Part shown: one piece after another, positions 62,501 to 64,000 of the stretch
How positions within the stretch are numbered: the stretch's first letter is position 1
Layout: each line of letters opens with the position of its first letter
From: Umezawaea endophytica
GTDB lineage: Bacteria > Actinomycetota > Actinomycetes > Mycobacteriales > Pseudonocardiaceae
Assembly: GCF_025061645.1 (NCBI RefSeq)
Contig: NZ_JANYMP010000009.1
Coordinates: 203,319-267,318, forward strand
Reading direction: 5' to 3'
Length of the DNA stretch: 64,000 nt
Notes under the pieces: generated by a model
Database searches by the model: none
What the model was told of the DNA's origin: nothing
Seen by the model: only the letters and a program-made list of their open reading frames with translations
Translations under genes and position numbers: made by a program

Positions 62501-64000
62501 GGTGTCCGGCCTGAGGAAGGACCGGTCCGAGGTCGCCTCGCTGGTGCAGTCGCTCGGTGCGCTGCACGTGCGCGGCCAGGCCGTCGACTGGACCGCCTAC
62601 TTCGCGGGCTCCGGCGCGCGCAAGACCGCTCTGCCGACGTACGCGTTCCAGCACGAGTGGTTCTGGCTCAGCTCGCAGGTCGCGCCCGTGGTCGACGAGG
62701 CCGAGTTCTGGTCCATCGTGGACAACGGCGACCTGGCGGCCGTCGTGGACGCCCTGCCGGCGTTGGTGGAGCGGCGCAGCGGCTCGGCCTGGACGTACCG
62801 GGTCGAGTGGTCGCCGGTCACCGCGACGGGCCGGGTGACCGGTCGGTGGCTCGTGGTGGCGGACGGCGACGAGTCGGCGCTGGTCGACGGGTTGACCGCG
62901 CGCGGCCTGGACGTGCTGGTGGCCGAGCCGACGCTGCTGCCGGTGGGCGAGTCGTTCGACGGCGTCCTCTCGCTGGTCACCGACGTCCTCGACGCGCTGG
63001 AACTCGTGCGGAACGTCGACGCGCCCCTGTGGTTCGCCACTCGCGGAGCGGTGACGACCGGCCGGGACGACGTCGTCGTGACCCCGGAACTCGCGCAGCT
63101 CTGGGGGCTCGGCCGCGTTGTCGCCCTGGAGCACCCCGACCGCTGGGGCGGTCTGGTCGACCTCCCCGACCTGGACGACCAGGCCCTCGACCGGTTGGTC
63201 GCCGTGCTGGCGGGCGGTGAGGACCAGGTCGCCGTCCGACCGTCCGGCGTCTTCGGTCGCAGGCTCGTGCCGACCCGTGGCGGGACCGCCGACTGGACGC
63301 CTCGGGGGACGGTCCTGGTCACCGGTGGCACCGGCGCGCTGGGCAGCCGCGTGGCCCGCTGGCTGGCGGGCGCGGGCGCTGAGCGCCTGGTGTTGACGTC
63401 CCGGCGCGGCCTAGACGCACCTGGCGCTGCGGAACTGGTGGAGGAACTGGACATCCCGGTGGTGGTGGCCGCGTGTGACGTGGCCGATCGGGAGGCGCTC
63501 AAGGCGTTGTTGGAGGAGTACCCGCCGGACGCCGTCGTGCACGCGGCGGGCATCGAGGCCTTCTCGCCGCTGGCGGAGCAGGACCCGTCCGAGTTCGGGG
63601 GTGTGCTGGCGGCGAAGGTCGCGGGCGCGGCGAACCTGGACGAACTGGTCGGCGAGGTCGACGCGTTCGTGCTGTTCTCCTCCATCGCGGGCACCTGGGG
63701 TGCGGGCGGCCAGGGCGCGTACGCCGCGGCCAACGCCTACCTCGACGGTCTCGCCGAGTCGCGCCGGGCGCGTGGCCTGACCGCCACCTCGATCGCCTGG
63801 GGTGCCTGGGCCGACGGCGGCATGGCCACCGAAGGCGATGCCGAGGACCACCTGCGGGCACGCGGGATCCGGCCGATGGCACCGGAACGCGCGCTGGCCG
63901 CGCTGCGCAAGGCCGTGGGGTCGGACGTCGGTGTGCAGACGGTCGCGGACGTCGACTGGGAGCGGTTCGCACCGCTGTTCGCGTCGGTGCGGCCGAGCCC
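50520..64000 (+). CDS. Modular type I polyketide synthase, loading ACP plus modules 1-3 (3' end outside window)
   Basis: An open frame of at least 4493 codons from ATG 50520 to the window edge. Domains (active-site residue): loading ACP (S73, LGFDSIAA). Module 1: KS (C303, TACSASL), AT (S748, GHSVGE; HAFH 843-846), KR, ACP (S1547). Module 2: KS (C1778), AT (S2195; HAFH 2290), DH (H2483 in [12 protein letters not shown]2644), KR (LDD 2939-2941, Y2994), ACP (S3161). Module 3: KS (C3392), AT (S3812; HAFH 3907), KR (Y4401), continuing. HAFH in all ATs indicates malonyl-CoA. KR1 and KR3 lack LDD and have the A-type Trp (TWGSGGQ, TWGAGGQ); KR2 is B-type. Expected nascent chain: starter, hydroxyl, trans-ene, hydroxyl. 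There is no N-terminal docking coil and no loading AT, so it is the first PKS, charged in trans. Confidence 0.95.
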   Translation, partial: MLNESEHITSATSTSVDGAEQPSSWQLLVQAPEAEQERLLVELVGRAAAAVLRRAPGEVVAAERPFLELGFDSIAAVDLHAKLTEATGLHLPITLVFDYPTPAAVARYLRAEALGLSAAPILPPSANTASDEPIAIVAMACRFPGGVSSPEELWRFIADGGDAISGLPTNRGWDLDALYDPDPEHQGTTYTREGGFLHDADQFDPTFFGISPREAVAMDPQQRLLLETSWEVLERAGIDPGTLRGSSTAVYVGAEQQEYGPRLAEAQGHEGSLLTGNTASVASGRISYTLGLEGPAVTVDTACSASLVALHLAVQTLRSGESSLAFAGGAAVMASPGSLVAFSRQRGLSPDGRCKAFSSTADGTGWSEGVGMVLLERLSDAVRNGHPVLALVRGSAINQDGASNGLTAPNGPAQQRVIHQALVDAELTTADVDVVEAHGTGTVLGDPIEAQAILATYGQNRETPLLLGSLKSNLGHTQAAAGVAGVIKMVMALRNGLLPRTLHVDRPSPHVDWSSGSLELLTEAKPWPASERPRRAGVSAFGISGTNAHTIIEEYTGEAVEVPEPARVASVLPWVLSAKTAEALGDQARHLVAHLDERPELSEVDLGHSLATSRVAFDHRAVVLGSSREAFRQALTALADGTSSPAVISGAATGGKLAFLFTGQGAQRLDMGRELHREFPVFAAAFDDACRHLDVHLDQPLRTVVFGDDPDLLDRTEYTQPALFAVEVALFRTLEAWGVRQDYLAGHSVGEIAAAHVAGVLSLDDACALVAARGRMMQALPGGGAMVALQASEDEVLPLLDEDVSLAAVNGPMAVVVAGEEDAVARVVANFPDRKSKRLAVSHAFHSPLMDAMLEEFTWITEVLKYRPPRLPIVSTVTGRLVSAEELCSPEYWVRHVREAVRFADAVDTLVGLGVTTFVELGPDAVLTAMAAETAPDAVLVPTVRKGRAETDGLLRAVGRLHAGGVRVDWGPVFAGTGARRVDLPTYAFQREGFWLTGGSSPAAVDRHEADFWAAVDRGDLDSLASALSLDDSGALADLLPALAKWRRGRADASTVDAWRYKTSWTRLPEGGGRATGRWLLVSADDVAGLVERGLDVVRIDPSTDRAALAETLAGAGSLDGVLSLSADVVETVVLVQALGDAGVAAPLWCATRGAVSAGRDDAVDPALTQVWGVGKVVALEHPERWGGLVDLPADVDDRVLDRLVAVLGGTEDQVAIRGSRVFGRRLAQAPAKTGVGDWTPRGTVLVTGGTGALGTQVARWLASAGAERLVLTSRRGLDAPGAVDLVEELDIPVVVAACDVADREALKALLEEYPPDAVVHAAGVDSLVALDVQDVAEFRQVVAAKAAGAANLDELVGEVDAFVLFSSIASTWGSGGQAAYGAANAYLDGLAESRRARGLTALSVAWGAWAGAGMATVEDVEEHLRLRGVRAMAPELALSALRQAIALDEGLVTVADVDWSRFVPIFTSERLSPLLSDLPQARDAVVGVAPSDAATGLTARLTGLAEPEQRHLVLDLVRTHAATVLGHSSGGAIEPSKAFKELGFDSLTAVEFRGVIAAETGLALPATLVFDYPTPVALAEHLRAELVGSRPAALAAAANAIPVDEPIAIVAMACRFPGGVVTPEQLWDVVFDGVDTVGDFPTDRGWDLAGLYDPDPDAPGKSYAREGAFLYGAGEFDPAFFGISPREALAMDPQQRLLLETSWEVFERAGIDPDSLRGGQVGVFAGSNGQDYGTQLSSLPAEIEGYFGTGNAASVASGRISYTFGFEGPAVTVDTACSSSLVALHLAVQALRSGECSLALAGGVTIMSTPAAFVDFSRQRGLAVDGRCKAFAAGADGTAWGEGVGMLLVERLSDAQRNGHQVLAVVKGSAINQDGASNGLTAPNGPSQQRVIRKALANAGLSTSDVDVVEAHGTGTALGDPIEAQALLATYGQDRGTPLLLGSVKTNIGHTQAAAGVAAVIKVVMAMRHGVVPKTLHVDAPSPQVDWAAGAIDLVTERVEWPEVDRPRRAGVSSFGFSGTNAHAILEQAPVVVERPTARTTPAVVPVVLSAKSPEALRAQASALLEADADLTDLGFSLATGRSRLAHRAVLAVSDHDELRRQVTAVESTEVVGGRVAFLFTGQGSQRAGMGRGLYDAFPVFADAFDAVAGLVEVRHDSLDRTEFAQPALFALEVALYRLVESWGVRPDFLAGHSIGEIAAAHVAGVLSLDDAATLISARGRLMQALPEGGAMVAVQATEVEVLPHLTDLVSIAAVNGPSSVVIAGDEAEVERVLSEFADRKSKRLAVSHAFHSPLMDPMLDEFRAVVSKLTFSEPKIPMLGEVTDPEYWVRHVRDAVRFADTVTTLEAKGVTTFLELGPDGVLTAMGAESVTEAVLIAGQRKDRDEAKTLVQAVGAAHSRGVEVDWAAYFAGTGARRVDLPTYRFQRERFWLDGVGAVGDVTSAGLGSAGHPLLGAVLRTPDGGVLGTARLSVATHAWLGDHVVAGAVVVPGTALLELAIRAGDEVGCGHVDELLLQAPLILPEGGAVNVHLVLDPADASGRRGVTVSAQPDGGEWTTHAVGVLTEAAQAPDFDLTTWPPAAEAVEIGSTYEDLARAGLAYGPVFQGLKAAWRDGETVYVEAELPESEHRGAAEFGVHPALLDSVLHGIGVGGAQSASLPFSWTGVTLFAAGASVLRARISGRGDAVSVEIADGAGSPVAQVGSLALRPIAADRFAAGTDSLFRVDWVPAPTAAESTVDDATVLVVPDGALRDVTGHVLVEIQSFLASGDGTLVLVTGETPGQAGVPGLVRSAQQEHPDRIVLVYAGSCAEIHAALPSVLATGEPEVALRDGQALVPRLARATADADPIALDGTVLITGGTGGLGAALARHLVAEHGVRHLVLTSRRGPDAPGAAELVAELDARVDVIACDVSDRAAVEALLAGIPDLTGVVHTAGVLDDGILESLTPQRLDAVFAPKVDAAWHLHDLTRDLTLFALFSSISGVLGSPGQANYAAANTALDALATHRHSLGLPAVSLAWGLWDQHSGMGSTLSDADLARIARSGLPALGIAEGMELFDRGLRAGTPVVVPAKLDLPALKATGEVQHALRGLVRIPRRRVAAGASGAAAAPWVARLAGLSATDQERLLVDLVREKVATVLGFGSADEISPGRGLVELGLDSLSAVELRNALSAATGLRLPATLVFDYPTATALGAHLRTELVGDDEVAEEFTAASVGTDEPIAIVGMACRFPGGVRSPEDLWRLVDSGTDAISWFPTNRGWDVEGLYDPDPDAVGKTYTREGGFLHEAGDFDPALFGISPREALAMDPQQRQLLETSWEAVEHAGIDIASLRGSRTGVFAGLMYHDYATGLTEIPEEVSGYVGTGTSGSVLSGRVSYTFGFEGPAVTVDTACSSSLVALHLAVQALRSGECSLALAGGATVMATPETFVDFSRQRGLSADGRSKAFSADADGVGWAEGVGVLLVERLSDARRNGHEVLAVVRGSAVNQDGASSTLTAPNGPSQQRVIKQALANAGLSTTDIDVVEAHGTGTRLGDPIEAQAVLATYGQDRDRPVLMGALKSNVGHTQAAAGVGGVIKMVEAIRRGIAPKTLHAVEPSPHVDWAAGSVELLTEAKPWPETGRPRRAAVSAFGIGGTNAHTIIEQAPEASAPEVGRRPLAAVPVVLSGKTAAAVRAQADRLLAALDPMVEVADLGFSSVTTRTALDHRAVVVATDHDDLRKGLEGLTTGSVVGGRLAFLFTGQGSQRAGMGRELYGTFPVFAKAFDAVAALVEVRHDSLDRTEFAQPALFALEVALYRLVESWGVRPDFLAGHSIGEIAAAHVAGVLSLEDAATLVGERGRLMQALPEGGAMVAVQATEDEVTPHLTDLVSIAAINGPDSIVIAGDENAVDGVLTHFADRKTKRLAVSHAFHSPLMDPMLDEFRAVVSTLTFNEPKIPMLGEVTDPEYWVRHVRDAVRFADAVTTLEAKGVTTFLELGPDGVLTAMGQDSVREAVLVSGLRKDRSEVASLVQSLGALHVRGQAVDWTAYFAGSGARKTALPTYAFQHEWFWLSSQVAPVVDEAEFWSIVDNGDLAAVVDALPALVERRSGSAWTYRVEWSPVTATGRVTGRWLVVADGDESALVDGLTARGLDVLVAEPTLLPVGESFDGVLSLVTDVLDALELVRNVDAPLWFATRGAVTTGRDDVVVTPELAQLWGLGRVVALEHPDRWGGLVDLPDLDDQALDRLVAVLAGGEDQVAVRPSGVFGRRLVPTRGGTADWTPRGTVLVTGGTGALGSRVARWLAGAGAERLVLTSRRGLDAPGAAELVEELDIPVVVAACDVADREALKALLEEYPPDAVVHAAGIEAFSPLAEQDPSEFGGVLAAKVAGAANLDELVGEVDAFVLFSSIAGTWGAGGQGAYAAANAYLDGLAESRRARGLTATSIAWGAWADGGMATEGDAEDHLRARGIRPMAPERALAALRKAVGSDVGVQTVADVDWERFAPLFASVRPS

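Overview
The window is chromosomal DNA of a very high-GC filamentous actinomycete, most likely of the Pseudonocardiales (Saccharothrix, Lentzea or Actinosynnema type). The inference rests on strong G/C third positions, an Lsr2 protein, a WhiJ/Scr1-like XRE regulator with a DUF397 partner, an SAV2177-type methyltransferase, a mycoredoxin-like glutaredoxin, DasR- and IdeR/DmdR-like sites and many secreted polysaccharide-active enzymes. No rRNA, tRNA, transposase, phage gene or CRISPR array was seen.

Layout. 1-4500: a TetR-controlled set of a medium-chain oxidoreductase, an MFS exporter and a carotenoid/stilbene-cleaving oxygenase, with two matching operators. 4550-7150: a methyltransferase facing a WhiJ/Scr1-like regulator, then a DUF397 protein behind TGCACGTGCA palindromes. 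7150-8400: gene-free DNA with two minisatellites and a long hairpin. 8410-10700: ATP-dependent DNA ligase and an Excalibur-domain membrane protein. 10700-18400: two large secreted discoidin proteins (a beta-helix protein and a GH87 alpha-1,3-glucanase-like enzyme) flanking a VTT membrane protein. 18400-19370: repeat-rich DNA with two long hairpins. 19370-27300: glutaredoxin, MocR regulator, GH92 mannosidase, VOC protein, RecQ. 27300-29450: a duplicated Roadblock-like locus. 29450-34500: NlpC/P60 endopeptidase, AA10 LPMO with a DasR-like site, DUF305 lipoprotein, RluA-type pseudouridine synthase and secreted or lipid-anchored proteins. 34640-38800: coiled-coil protein, Lsr2, MarR and an iron-box-controlled siderophore-interacting protein.

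38900 to the end looks like the left flank and start of a modular polyketide cluster. It holds an ABC exporter pair, a UbiX/UbiD decarboxylase pair, an amino-acid oxidase plus nitrilase-family amidase, a large LAL/LuxR regulator, a small conserved-looking protein and the first 13.5 kb of a type I PKS gene. The PKS reads ACP(load) / KS-AT-KR-ACP / KS-AT-DH-KR-ACP / KS-AT-KR... and runs off the window. It starts with a bare ACP rather than a loading AT or KSQ. The oxidase plus amidase could turn an amino acid into an amide and then an acid, a known route to unusual starter units (for example 4-guanidinobutyrate from arginine in marginolactones). The PKS, the oxidase/amidase/LAL region and the ABC operon share TAGGGG/CCCCTA half-sites in their promoters, which suggests common control.

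The most unusual non-coding signal is a family of three long perfect hairpins (18637-18695, 18794-18846, 49608-49660). They share one 9-nt loop and inner stem but differ by compensated changes in the outer stem.
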